Source of the DNA: Microbulbifer donghaiensis | GTDB lineage: Bacteria; Pseudomonadota; Gammaproteobacteria; Pseudomonadales; Cellvibrionaceae | Assembly (NCBI RefSeq): GCF_900129095.1 | Contig: NZ_FQVA01000001.1 | Span: 1,612,001-1,676,000, forward strand | Reading direction: 5' to 3' | Length of the DNA: 64,000 nucleotides | Shown: positions 17,591 through 25,751 of the stretch, piece after piece | How the letters are laid out: each line of letters begins with the position of its first letter | Numbering within the stretch: position 1 is the first letter of the stretch | The notes under the pieces: generated by a model | The model's database searches: none | What the model was told of the DNA's origin: nothing | The model's input: only the letters and a program-made list of their open reading frames with translations | Translations under genes and position numbers: made by a program

Positions 17591-17664
17591 GCGGGAGCGG
17601 CCCATGGTCGCGATCGAGGGTCACAGAGGGCCCGGGACCGATCGCGGCCATGGGCCGCTCCCGC
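17591..17664. repeat. 26-bp-arm inverted repeat in the rlmE/yhbY divergent region
   Basis: Arms 17591-17616 (GCGGGAGCGGCCCATGGTCG..) and 17639-17664 are reverse complements with one mismatch and a 22-base loop. It fills most of the 141-base gap between two divergent starts, so it lies in or near both promoters. A TACAAT box at 17561-17566 could serve the rightward gene. Confidence 0.85.
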
Positions 17665-17697
17665 ATCGATATCCACAAAGTGGTAATGGAGTATTGT

Positions 17698-18000
17698 ATG
17701 CCTTTAACCGCCGACCGCAAAAAAGCCTTGCGCACCCTGGGCCACAACCTCAAGCCGGTGGTCACCGTTGCCGGCAAGGGTCTGACCGAAGGCGTGCTGG
17801 AGGAACTGAACCGGGCACTCGAGGATCACGAGCTGATCAAGGTCAAACTGATGGTGGCCGACCGCGAATTGCGCCATCAGGTAGTCGGGGAACTGTGCGA
17901 AAAATCCGGTGCCGAGTTGATTCAGGAGATTGGCAAGATCGCCCTGATCTTCCGCCAGGCGCAGAAGCCCAATCCGAAACTGTCAAACCTGCTGCGTTGA
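17698..18000 (+). CDS. yhbY: YhbY-type CRM-domain RNA-binding protein
   Basis: 100 aa. A CRM domain fills the protein: LRTLGHNLKPVVTVAGKGLT, the GxxG-like loop, and ALEDHELIKVKLMVADRELR. YhbY associates with the 50S precursor and helps ribosome assembly. The start ATG 17698 follows TGGAG by 6 bases; the ATG at 17686 overlaps that site, and the rest of the upstream frame crosses the inverted repeat. Next to rlmE, another 50S maturation factor, as in many gammaproteobacteria. Confidence 0.95.
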   Translation: MPLTADRKKALRTLGHNLKPVVTVAGKGLTEGVLEELNRALEDHELIKVKLMVADRELRHQVVGELCEKSGAELIQEIGKIALIFRQAQKPNPKLSNLLR

Positions 18001-18042
18001 GTCCGCCACCCGGGGCGGCCCGACGGCCGCTCTCAGCACCCT

Positions 18043-18429
18043 TTATTGCAGGCTGACTTCCGGCCGACAACTCGCCCCCCGCAGCACCCAGCGCTCGCCG
18101 TCCGCCTGGCGCACCAGCCAGCAGGCCTCGCCATCCAGCACCAGCTGAAACTTTACCGGTTTGTCGAATTCCCGCCCGCTGAGCCGGGGCTGTTGCGGCT
18201 TGCGTGCGACGATCAGTACGCTCTCCTCGGTCAGTGCATCCGGCGCCAGGGTCACCTGGGCACCGTGCATCGCCGCGGAGACTACCCGCAGCAGCTCCGC
18301 GCGAACCTCTGCTCCCGCATCGAGCAGTAGCGCCGGCCGCGGATCGCCGAGGGCCGGCTGAGAGCCGCACGCAGTCAGCAATAACAGGGTGGCGGTCAGC
18401 AAGAGAGAATCAGCTGGCTTCATGATCAT
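18043..18429 (-). CDS. Small putative lipoprotein
   Basis: 128 aa. Signal peptide with lipobox LLTAC (Cys21, MKPADSLLLTATLLLLTACGS). The mature part has a Glu/Arg/Leu helix (LDAGAEVRAELLRVVSAAM), then strands around VTLAPDALTEESVLIVARKP and VKFQLVLDGEACWLVRQADG, ending with RGASCRPE, so two Cys could form a disulfide. No family recognised. The ATG at 18429 overlaps the stop of the S41 peptidase gene (ATGA), giving a two-gene unit; it may be a partner of that protease. Confidence 0.75.
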   Translation of the reverse strand: MIMKPADSLLLTATLLLLTACGSQPALGDPRPALLLDAGAEVRAELLRVVSAAMHGAQVTLAPDALTEESVLIVARKPQQPRLSGREFDKPVKFQLVLDGEACWLVRQADGERWVLRGASCRPEVSLQ

Positions 18430-20042
18430 CGCACCATGATCCGGTTACTGCGCCACGGCTCTTTGGGCACACTGCCGTTGGCGGCGGAGAGACGCGCCCC
18501 CACCTGCGAGTAGGTATAGCCACTGGCGGGCACGTCGCCGCAGCTGCCCGTCTCGATATAGGTCATCGCCGTGGATAGACGGGCCTCGTTCACATCGCCG
18601 AGCAGGTGGGTAAAGTCGTCGGCGATGCTGCAGCCGGGCAGGTCTGCTCCCGTACCGTAGCTGCCGTTGGGCCTGAAACCATCGGCGTAGTCGCCGAAGT
18701 CTTTGGCGTTGACCCCCTTGAACTGGATCGTCAGGTAGGTGGTACCGCAGTTGTCCAGCGCGTAGAAACCGTAGGGCTTGCCGCAGGTTGTGGCCCCAAT
18801 CTGGATCACCTCCACATCCACGCCGCGCAGGCTGTTGATGATCGCCTCGCTGGCGGAACAGGTGTTCTCCCCGGTGAGCACAAACAGGCGCGGCAGGTTC
18901 AGAGTCGGCAGCGCCACGTCCGGCTGCACATTGCCAATCCCCTGCGTCTTGTCGTGGAAAGGTGTGGGATCCAGCGGTTCCCCGGTTACCGGGTTGGTTT
19001 CCGGATGCTGGTCATTAAAGGTCAGCCGCTCAAACACCTGCCCCAGGGTCACATCGCCGGCGATCATGTAAGCGAGTTCACTGGCGATATCCAGGTAGCC
19101 GCCGCCGTTGTAGCGGATATCCAGTACCAGGTCGTCGATGCTCTGCGCTTTCAACTGCTGCACGGCTTCGATCAACGCCGATTCCGCAGTGGCGATATGG
19201 TCGTTAAACAGCATGTAACCGACCTTGCGTCCCATGGCCGCGTCCAGCACGGAAACATTCTGCACGGGGTCGGAAGTCACGGCACTGGCTGTCAGGCTGA
19301 AAGTGATCGATTCGGAGGCACCGAGGGGCAGCATCTCGAATACGTGCGACTCACCCTCAACCGACGGCCACATACCTTCGTTCAGCGTATCCACATCATC
19401 GCCGTAGGCCACGTCGACGCCGTCAACCTTCAACACCTCAGCACCGCGCCCGATACCGGGCGGCAGCCCTGCCCCGCCCTCGTTATCGGTATAGGCGATC
19501 ACCGCCTTGCGCGGCGGCGTGGCCTCGATCAAGGCCCACTGGAATCCATAGCCCACATACACACCGGACTGCGACTGCGCCTGCCAGTCGCTGGTCGGAA
19601 TCGCATAGTGGAAACGGTCTTTCTCCCTGCCCGATACTGTCAAAGCAAAGGTTTTCAGCTGCTCGAAATAATCGATGGAATCATCGAAACCGGCGGGATC
19701 CTTGTCCTCTATCTCGCCGTACCACAGATAGAGGTCATTGCTCATCGAGCGCAGCCAGTTATTTTCATCCAGCCGCGAACCCAGCTGGTCGGCGTAGGCC
19801 TGGCCGGTGGCGGGATTGGTGCCGCTGCGCGGCTCCACACATTGGTTGGCATAGGTGGATGCGGGCAGGAAATTACCGGGTTCCCAGGCACCGGTCGAAC
19901 TGCCGCCAGCGGAATCGTCGCCGCTGGTAAGGTTATTGCTCGAACTATCACTACCGCCTCCGCCACCACCGCATGCGGAGAGCGCAACTGTGCCGAGCGA
20001 GAGCAAGGCGGTAACAACCAGACGACGGCAGTATGCCTCCAT
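18426..20042 (-). CDS. S41-family peptidase lipoprotein
   Basis: 538 aa from ATG 20042 (MEAYCRRLVVTALLSLGTVALSACGGGGGG), with GGAG nine bases upstream. Lipobox LSAC followed by a Gly/Ser linker, typical of an outer-membrane lipoprotein. A PDZ-like part occupies about 180-260. The S41 core includes VLDIRYNGGGYL and the catalytic Ser region LTGENTCSASEAIINSL, followed by VIQIGATTCGKPYGFY. Several Cys (CVEPRSG, DNCGTTY, GCSIADD, GSCGDV) suggest disulfides. Periplasmic-face processing peptidase of C-terminal-processing type; substrate unknown. Confidence 0.9.
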   Translation of the reverse strand: MEAYCRRLVVTALLSLGTVALSACGGGGGGSDSSSNNLTSGDDSAGGSSTGAWEPGNFLPASTYANQCVEPRSGTNPATGQAYADQLGSRLDENNWLRSMSNDLYLWYGEIEDKDPAGFDDSIDYFEQLKTFALTVSGREKDRFHYAIPTSDWQAQSQSGVYVGYGFQWALIEATPPRKAVIAYTDNEGGAGLPPGIGRGAEVLKVDGVDVAYGDDVDTLNEGMWPSVEGESHVFEMLPLGASESITFSLTASAVTSDPVQNVSVLDAAMGRKVGYMLFNDHIATAESALIEAVQQLKAQSIDDLVLDIRYNGGGYLDIASELAYMIAGDVTLGQVFERLTFNDQHPETNPVTGEPLDPTPFHDKTQGIGNVQPDVALPTLNLPRLFVLTGENTCSASEAIINSLRGVDVEVIQIGATTCGKPYGFYALDNCGTTYLTIQFKGVNAKDFGDYADGFRPNGSYGTGADLPGCSIADDFTHLLGDVNEARLSTAMTYIETGSCGDVPASGYTYSQVGARLSAANGSVPKEPWRSNRIMVR

Positions 20043-20124
20043 GACTTCGAACTCCATATTCTTATTGATCGTCGAAGTCCCGGAGATTACCACCGCCGCC
20101 GGTGTCAATCGAGCGACTCTGTCA

Positions 20125-21516
20125 CTAGCCGCTCAGCTTGCCCAGTACGCTCTGCAGGCTATCCTTGGCATCGCCAAACAGCATACGGGCGTTCTCCTTG
20201 TAGAACAGCGGGTTGGCCACGCCGGCGTAGCCGGAGGCCATGGAGCGCTTCAGGATCACCACCTTGCCCGCCTTCCACACTTCCAGCACCGGCATGCCGG
20301 CGATCGGGGAGCCGGGTTTTTCCACCGCATCCGGATTGACGGTGTCGTTGGCGCCGATCACAAGAGCCAGGTCGGTTTGCGGGAAATCGCCGTTGATCTC
20401 GTCCATTTCCAGCACGATATCGTAGGGCACATTGGCCTCGGCCAGCAGCACATTCATATGTCCGGGCAGACGACCGGCGACCGGGTGGATACCGAAGCGC
20501 ACCGTCTTGCCCATCTTGCGCAGCTTGTCGGTCAGGTCACTGACCGCCTGCTGGGCGTGGGCCACGGCCATGCCGAAGCCGGGCACGATGATGACGCTGT
20601 CCGCCGCCTCCAGTTCCGCCGCCATCTCGTCGAAGTTGGTCGCCACCACTTCGCCATCGATCTCCCCTTCAGCGACCTCGCCGCCGTCGGAACCGAAGCC
20701 GCCGAGGATCACACTGACAAAGGAGCGGTTCATACCGCGGCACATGATGTAGCTGAGGATCGCACCCGAGGAACCGACAAGTGCCCCGACCACGATCAGC
20801 AGGTCATTGCTGAGCATAAAGCCGGTCGCCGCCGCGGCCCAGCCGGAGTAGCTGTTCAGCATCGAGATCACCACCGGCATGTCGGCACCGCCGATCGCCG
20901 CGATCAGGTGAATGCCGAGCAGCAGCGCGATGGAGGTCATGATCAGCAGATTGATCACGGTGCCGGCGTTCAGGTCGGCGGGAATAAACAGCGCGCCCAG
21001 CACGACACAGGCCAGAATCGCGGCCAGGTTCAGCCAGTGCCGCGCGGGCAGCATCAGCGGCTTGCCGGATATCAGGCCCTGCAACTTGCCGAAGGCAATC
21101 ACCGAGCCGGTCAGCGTAATGGCACCGATAAATATGCCCAGATAGATCTCGGTGTTGTGCACTATGTGCTCGGCACCGCTGAGGGACACCCGCGGATCGA
21201 GAAAACCACCCCAGCCGATCAGCACCGCGGCGAGACCGACAAAGCTGTGCAGCAGCGCCACCATCTGCGGCATCTGCGTCATGGCCACACGCTTGGCCAG
21301 CGACAGGCCCACTACCGCACCCACCGCCATTGCGATGGCAACCATCCAGTAGGCGCCGGCGACGATACCGGCGATGGTGGCAATAATGGCAACGGCCATA
21401 CCCACCATGCCGTAGATATTGCCGCGCCGCGCCGTCTCGTGGCTCGACAGTCCGCCGAGGCTCAGGATGAACATCACCGCGGAGAAGAGATAAGCCATGG
21501 AAATCATACCGTTCAT
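20125..21516 (-). CDS. pntB: NAD(P) transhydrogenase beta subunit
   Basis: 463 aa. About eight TM helices in residues 1-260, then the NADP(H)-binding domain III ([63 protein letters not shown]). With PntA it forms the proton-translocating transhydrogenase that makes NADPH from NADH at the inner membrane. ATG at 21516 with GGAGAAGAGC as ribosome site. 15 bases after pntA. Confidence 0.97.
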   Translation of the reverse strand: MNGMISMAYLFSAVMFILSLGGLSSHETARRGNIYGMVGMAVAIIATIAGIVAGAYWMVAIAMAVGAVVGLSLAKRVAMTQMPQMVALLHSFVGLAAVLIGWGGFLDPRVSLSGAEHIVHNTEIYLGIFIGAITLTGSVIAFGKLQGLISGKPLMLPARHWLNLAAILACVVLGALFIPADLNAGTVINLLIMTSIALLLGIHLIAAIGGADMPVVISMLNSYSGWAAAATGFMLSNDLLIVVGALVGSSGAILSYIMCRGMNRSFVSVILGGFGSDGGEVAEGEIDGEVVATNFDEMAAELEAADSVIIVPGFGMAVAHAQQAVSDLTDKLRKMGKTVRFGIHPVAGRLPGHMNVLLAEANVPYDIVLEMDEINGDFPQTDLALVIGANDTVNPDAVEKPGSPIAGMPVLEVWKAGKVVILKRSMASGYAGVANPLFYKENARMLFGDAKDSLQSVLGKLSG

Positions 21517-21531
21517 TGCTCTTCTCCTTCC

Positions 21532-23079
21532 TTAGCGACGGAACATTTTCAGCATTCGGTAGGTAACGAAAAACCCACCGAAAATATTGATACTGGCCAC
21601 CAGCACTGCAACGAAGGCGAGCAGGGTTACCAGACTGGAGCCGGTGGCGCCCACCTGTAATAGCGCACCGACAACGACAATGCCGGAGATGGCGTTGGTC
21701 ACACTCATCAGCGGCGTGTGCAGTGCGTGGGTCACATTCCAGATCACCTGCCAGCCGACAAAAATCGCCAGCACGAATACGGTGAAATGAGAGACGAAAT
21801 CCGGTGGTGCCACCTTGCCGAGCCACAGCAACAGACTGCCGGCCACCAGCCAGAACAGCAGGAAAGAAAGCGGTGACCTTTTCTTCGCGACTTTTTCCTC
21901 GACAATCGTAACCGGCTCGGCTTTCTTTTCCGCAGGTTTCGGTTGCGCGGAGATTTTTGGCGGGGGCGGTGGCCAGGTAATTTCACCGCCCTTGACCACG
22001 GTCGCGCCGCGAATCACTTCATCGTCGAAGTTGATATCGATCTCGCCGTTCTTTTCCGGCGCCAGTTCGCTGAGCAGGTGCACCAGGTTGGTTGCATACA
22101 ACCTGGAGGACTGGGTGGCGGCGCGGCTGGGCAGGTTGGTGTAACCGATAATGGTCACACCGCTCTTGACGACCTTCTCATCGGCCACCGTGTAGTCGCA
22201 GTTGCCGCCCATTTCCGCGGCCAGATCCACCACCACCGAACCTTCGGCCATGCTGTCGACCATATCCGCGAGCCACAGCTTCGGTGCCGGCTTGCCGGGA
22301 ATCAGCGCGGTGGTAATGACGATGTCCACGTCCTTGGCCTGTTCGCGGAACAGTGCCATTTCTGCGTCGATAAATTCCTTCGACATCTGCTTGGCATAGC
22401 CGCCGGTGCCGGAACCCTCTTCCTCGATCTCCACCGTGAGGAATTCCGCCCCCATGGATTCAACCTGCTCGCGCACCTCGGCGCGCGTATCGAAAGCGCG
22501 TACCACCGCCCCCATGCCCTTGGCCGTACCGATGGCCGACAGGCCGGCGACGCCGGCGCCGATCACCAGCACCTTGGCCGGCGGTATCTTGCCCGCGGCG
22601 GTGATCTGGCCGGTAAAGAAACGACCAAAATTATGTGCCGCCTCGATAACCGCGCGATAGCCGGCAATATTAGCCATGGAGCTGAGCGCATCCATTTTCT
22701 GCGCGCGGGAAATTCGCGGGACGGATTCTACCGCCAGCGCATTAATTTTCTTTTCGGCGAGTTTCTGTAAAAGATCGGCATTCTGCGCCGGCTTGAGAAA
22801 GGCGACCAGTGTAGCGCCCTCCGGAATCAGCTCCAGCTCTTCGTCGCTGGGAGCCTGCACTTTCAGCACCAGACCGGCGCCATCAAGGCATTGCCTGATG
22901 TCGTCGCGAATTTCGGCTCCGGCCTCTGCGTAGGCTTCATCGTTAAAGCTGGCCTGCGCGCCCGCCCCCTTTTCCACCGCGACGGAAAAACCCAGATCGC
23001 GCAAACGTTTCACGCTCTCGGGAGTTGCCGCTACCCGCGCCTCCCCCGGTGCGGTCTCTCTCGGTATGGCTATGATCAC
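21532..23079 (-). CDS. pntA: NAD(P) transhydrogenase alpha subunit
   Basis: 515 aa, a single-chain PntA like that of E. coli (510 aa). The N-terminal alanine-dehydrogenase/PNT domain (about 1-370) includes [19 protein letters not shown], the RQD-loop-type region and the NAD-binding [22 protein letters not shown] charged Lys/Pro linker (about 375-405) precedes four TM helices (about 407-512). GTG start at 23079 with GGGAG eight bases upstream. A pair of direct repeats lies about 240-290 bases upstream and may be regulatory. Confidence 0.96.
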   Translation of the reverse strand: MIIAIPRETAPGEARVAATPESVKRLRDLGFSVAVEKGAGAQASFNDEAYAEAGAEIRDDIRQCLDGAGLVLKVQAPSDEELELIPEGATLVAFLKPAQNADLLQKLAEKKINALAVESVPRISRAQKMDALSSMANIAGYRAVIEAAHNFGRFFTGQITAAGKIPPAKVLVIGAGVAGLSAIGTAKGMGAVVRAFDTRAEVREQVESMGAEFLTVEIEEEGSGTGGYAKQMSKEFIDAEMALFREQAKDVDIVITTALIPGKPAPKLWLADMVDSMAEGSVVVDLAAEMGGNCDYTVADEKVVKSGVTIIGYTNLPSRAATQSSRLYATNLVHLLSELAPEKNGEIDINFDDEVIRGATVVKGGEITWPPPPPKISAQPKPAEKKAEPVTIVEEKVAKKRSPLSFLLFWLVAGSLLLWLGKVAPPDFVSHFTVFVLAIFVGWQVIWNVTHALHTPLMSVTNAISGIVVVGALLQVGATGSSLVTLLAFVAVLVASINIFGGFFVTYRMLKMFRR

Positions 23080-23748
23080 CGCTTTGCTCCCTCACAATTG
23101 CTGTTATGGATTTACTGCTACAACTACCTCAACATTATTATTTTTTTGGCCTGACCAATTAATAAAGAGAGCGAGTTTAAACCCCCAGCGCAATGTTGAA
23201 AAGAGCCGCAAAGCGATACCGGTGATTAATGTTATTTATGGGGTGGCTATAAAAAGTAATAAAGCTACAGTCTCGACAAGCTTTTCCTCCAAAATTTGTA
23301 TAAAAAATCATTGATCAAGTTGCAGCTGTAACCTTTATTGAAAATATTTTACAGCCAAGTTGCAGCTGTAACTTTTTGAAAAAATTTTAATCCCCGAAGA
23401 AGACTGCAAGCGTATTGACCGGGGAATAAAGCCCGACAATCCCGCATCCTATTTCGACAGGCATTAGTACAAACAGATAACACTGTCATTCATGGAGGTG
23501 AGGCGACCGCTCGTCACTAATGGGCCCCCTTGCACCCGCAAGCTGAAATGCGCGCCACAAGTTCCTCCGCGAAACCTCATCCGGCAAGCTGCCCGCCGCC
23601 AGTGCTCTGGTCCCGACCAACCCCCAAGGCAAGATGCGCACCAAATTCAGTCACCACGGCAAAGGCCTGCACCATAGGCGCGCAGCCCAGGCGCCGCTTC
23701 GAATAAAGGCAAGCGCAGCTAATCGGCGCTAACACGCCAGCTGCATGA
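23080..23748. other. pntA-nasT intergenic region
   Basis: No gene supported. 23080-23400 is AT-rich and holds the 17-mer direct repeats. 23480-23740 is GC-rich; its one 61-codon ATG frame is Arg/Pro/Gln-rich with no ribosome site. At 23636-23647 is GCGCACCAAATT, which recurs upstream of nirB and resembles an NtrC half-site; TGCACC at about 23670 is another. Confidence 0.45.
23316..23372. repeat. Two direct repeats of a 17-mer upstream of pntA
   Basis: CAAGTTGCAGCTGTAAC occurs exactly at 23316-23332 and 23356-23372, 40 bases apart (about four helical turns). Each contains GTTGCAGCTGTAAC, a near-palindrome (12 of 14). Spacing and symmetry suit two dimeric operators on one DNA face, in an otherwise AT-rich gap of 786 bases between pntA and nasT. 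Confidence 0.6.
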
Positions 23749-23766
23749 TTGGCATAAGTCTTGATT
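23749..23766 (+). promoter_or_regulatory. Sigma-54-like promoter of nasT
   Basis: TTGGCAT-AAGTC-TTGATT: the -24 GG at 23751-23752 and the -12 TTG at 23761-23763 have the 12-base G-to-G spacing of sigma-54 promoters. The -12 doublet is GA rather than GC. The same pattern precedes the nitrate transporter and nirB. Confidence 0.55.
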
Positions 23767-23786
23767 GTAATTTGGTATCGGCAGAG

Positions 23787-23823
23787 AAGCCCGGCTGCAC
23801 TCTAGAGTGGGCCGGGCTTTTTT
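23787..23823 (+). terminator. Leader terminator upstream of nasT
   Basis: AAGCCCGGC (23787-23795) pairs with GCCGGGCTT (23811-23819) with an inner CACT/AGTG extension, followed by TTTTTTT to 23823. It lies about 20-25 bases past the expected start of a transcript from the sigma-54-like promoter and 42 bases before the nasT ATG, so it may attenuate nasT-nasS. Alternatively it simply shields the operon from upstream transcripts. Confidence 0.8.
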
Positions 23824-23865
23824 GTCTCCGCGGGCAACCGCAGCAACCATGACTACAGCAAAGCA

Positions 23866-24450
23866 ATGAACAGACCCCTCGGCATCATGCTTGTCGACGA
23901 CCAGCCGCAACGCGCACAGATGGTGGGCGAGCGCTTGCGAGCGGCCGGCTACAACCTGCTGGCGCTCCTCAACAGCGCCGAGGGACTGCTGTTCCAGGTT
24001 GAAAAGCATCGCCCGGATATCGTACTGATCGATATCGAATCGCCGGACCGGGACATTCTCGAGAGCCTCGCCGTCATCAATCGCCAGGCCCCCACGCCCG
24101 TGGCGATGTTCTCTGCGCGCGGCAATGCCGACTTCATCACTCGCGCGGTGGAATCAGGCGTCAGCGCCTACATGGCCGAAGGGCTGACGGCGGACCGGGT
24201 GGCGCCGGCAATCGAGATCGCCATGGCCCAGTTTCGCAGTTACCAGCAGCTGCGTGTCTCTCTCGAGCGCACCCAGCAGCAACTGGACGAGCGCAAAGCC
24301 ATCGAACGGGCAAAGGGCCTGCTGATGGCCAAGAAAAACCTCAGCGAGGACGATGCGCACAGGGCCCTGCGCAACCTGGCCATGAACAGCAACACCACCA
24401 TGCGCGCCATGGCGGAACAGATCATTCACCTATTTCAGCCCGGGAACTGA
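23866..24450 (+). CDS. nasT: NasT-type ANTAR antitermination regulator
   Basis: 194 aa. The N-terminal receiver-like domain has the acidic pair in MLVDDQPQRA, D56 in DIVLIDIESPDRD (a NasT-typical sequence), and the SARGNADF switch. The C-terminal ANTAR domain (about 135-190) contains ERTQQQLDERKAIERAKGLL-type helix and the LSEDDAHRALRNLAMNSNTTMR RNA-binding region. In NasT systems, free NasT binds leader RNA of nitrate-assimilation genes and prevents termination. nasS follows 7 bases downstream. Phosphorylation is not needed in studied NasT proteins, so D56 may be vestigial. Confidence 0.93.
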   Translation: MNRPLGIMLVDDQPQRAQMVGERLRAAGYNLLALLNSAEGLLFQVEKHRPDIVLIDIESPDRDILESLAVINRQAPTPVAMFSARGNADFITRAVESGVSAYMAEGLTADRVAPAIEIAMAQFRSYQQLRVSLERTQQQLDERKAIERAKGLLMAKKNLSEDDAHRALRNLAMNSNTTMRAMAEQIIHLFQPGN

Positions 24451-24457
24451 GTCGAAT

Positions 24458-25558
24458 ATGTCTACGCCCCTGAGACCGGAAAAATGCCATATCAAACTGC
24501 TCTACCTGCGCCTCACCGACAGCGCGCCGCTTATCGTCGCCCAGGAGCAGGGCTTTTTTGCCCGTTTCGGCCTCAGGGTGACGCTGCAGCGAGAAACCTC
24601 CTGGGCGACGCTGCGCGACAAACTGATCGGCGCAGCCGCCGATGGCGCCGCCATGCTCGCCCCCATGCCACTGACGCTCGCACAGACCTTGCCCCAGTGC
24701 AGCGAAAGGCTGGTCAGCGGCTTGATCCTGAGCTGCAACGGCAATGCGATCACTCTCTCTGCCTCTCTGCACCGCAGGCTGTCCCTGACCGCAAAGGATT
24801 GTGATGGCGCGGCGGTCGGCCGCGCGCTGGCGCAGTTTATCCGCGACAATCGCGAAGAAGCGCCGATCCGCTTTGCCACTGTCTATCCCTTTTCCAGCCA
24901 TACGCTGCAACTGCGCCACTGGCTCCGCACCGCGGACATAGACCCGGACCGCGATCTGCAAATCGTCGTGCTGCCGCCGGAACAGATGGTGGACAGTCTC
25001 GACCGCGGTGACATCGACGGCTACTGCGTGGGTGAGCCGTGGAGCACCCTGGCCGTACAGCGGGGTATTGGGTTTATTGCAACGCCCTGCAACAGCCTGC
25101 TGCCGGCGATGCCGGAAAAAGTACTGGCAGTCACCGAGCGCTGGCACAACGCCAACCCGGCGACCCATCTGGCCCTGCGCGCCGCGCTGCTGCAGGCCTG
25201 CAACTGGCTGGCAGAGTGCGGCCAGCGTCGCGATGTCACCGCGCTGCTGGCCAGGCAGGACTACCTGGACCTGCCGGAGGAACTGCTGGCGCCATCACTC
25301 AGCGACCGGCTGTACCGCTGCCGCGGCGCCGAGCCGGTCGCCAATCCCGGCTGGCACCTGTTCGCCCACAGCGACAGCGATCACGGCCGCCCCACCGCGG
25401 CAAAGGCCCGGCAGCTACTGGAACTGTGTGGCGACTTTTCGCCGGCCACTGGGGCCACTGCGGCCACTGCGGCCACTGCGGCCACTGAAGGTACCGAACA
25501 GGTATTTCGCGACGACCTGTATCAGCAGGCGGTGGAATTTCTGCAGCGACAGAAATAG
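24458..25558 (+). CDS. nasS: NasS nitrate sensor (NrtA/CmpA-like)
   Basis: 366 aa without signal peptide, as expected for the cytosolic sensor rather than the periplasmic ABC solute-binding protein. The fold is NrtA-like: IKLLYLRLTDSAPLIVAQEQGFFARFGLRV, LIGAAADGAAMLAPMPLTL, SCNGNAITLS, YPFSSHTLQLRHWLR, GDIDGYCVGEPWSTLAVQRG. NasS holds NasT in the absence of nitrate and releases it when nitrate binds. The C-terminal end carries an (Ala-Thr-Ala)-type tract from five 9-bp repeats at 25445-25489. The stop abuts the sigma-54-like promoter of the transporter. Confidence 0.93.
   Translation: MSTPLRPEKCHIKLLYLRLTDSAPLIVAQEQGFFARFGLRVTLQRETSWATLRDKLIGAAADGAAMLAPMPLTLAQTLPQCSERLVSGLILSCNGNAITLSASLHRRLSLTAKDCDGAAVGRALAQFIRDNREEAPIRFATVYPFSSHTLQLRHWLRTADIDPDRDLQIVVLPPEQMVDSLDRGDIDGYCVGEPWSTLAVQRGIGFIATPCNSLLPAMPEKVLAVTERWHNANPATHLALRAALLQACNWLAECGQRRDVTALLARQDYLDLPEELLAPSLSDRLYRCRGAEPVANPGWHLFAHSDSDHGRPTAAKARQLLELCGDFSPATGATAATAATAATEGTEQVFRDDLYQQAVEFLQRQK
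25445..25489 (+). repeat. 9-bp tandem repeat in nasS
   Basis: Five in-frame units of GCCACTGCG (first unit GCCACTGGG, last GCCACTGAA) encode ATG-ATA-ATA-ATA-ATE near the NasS C-terminus. Three are identical. Unit-number change by slippage would keep the frame. Confidence 0.85.
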
Positions 25559-25574
25559 TGGCACATAAATTGAA
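25559..25574 (+). promoter_or_regulatory. Sigma-54-like promoter of the nitrate transporter
   Basis: TGGCAC-ATAAA-TTGAA directly after the nasS stop codon. It matches the TGGCAC-N5-TTGC consensus except for the last base, with correct spacing. It is the closest of three such elements in this nitrate locus. Confidence 0.6.
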
Positions 25575-25588
25575 TAGCATTAACTGAG

Positions 25589-25721
25589 CGAGAGATTTCG
25601 CGATGCAATAGCCTGTTCACAGGCGGATCGACAGGGGTGAATTCCAAATTCGCCCAAAGCAGTAAACGGACAACGAAGTCCACCGGCAGCGGCCTACAGG
25701 CCGCACCCGTGGGCTTTTTTT
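25589..25721 (+). promoter_or_regulatory. Structured leader with terminator before the nitrate transporter (NasT target candidate)
   Basis: Successive hairpins can form: GCGA-GAGATT-TCGC near 25589, GCCTG-TTCA-CAGGC near 25611, GGGTGAATT-CCA-AATTCGCCC near 25637, then a terminator at 25680-25721 (GCGGCC-TACA-GGCCGC inside CCAC/GTGG, ending in seven T). The layout (promoter, hairpins, terminator, gene) is what NasT-type antitermination requires. The standard ANTAR hexaloops with A at position 1 and G at position 4 are not obvious, so the exact NasT sites are uncertain. Confidence 0.65.
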
Positions 25722-25751
25722 GTGCCCGCGGAAAATTACCAACAAGGGGAA

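Noticed and set aside
18606-20339. 577-codon plus-strand open frame
   Set aside because: Antisense to the S41 peptidase, whose motifs and signal peptide are clear.
19855-21660. 601-codon plus-strand open frame
   Set aside because: Antisense to pntB and part of the S41 gene; His/Gln/Arg-rich composition typical of a GC-rich shadow frame.
23492-23677. 61-codon frame upstream of nasT
   Set aside because: Arg/Pro/Gln-rich, no domain, lies in the regulatory region.
25589-25670. Canonical ANTAR hexaloop pair
   Set aside because: Hairpins are present but loops of the A1/G4 hexanucleotide kind could not be identified by eye.
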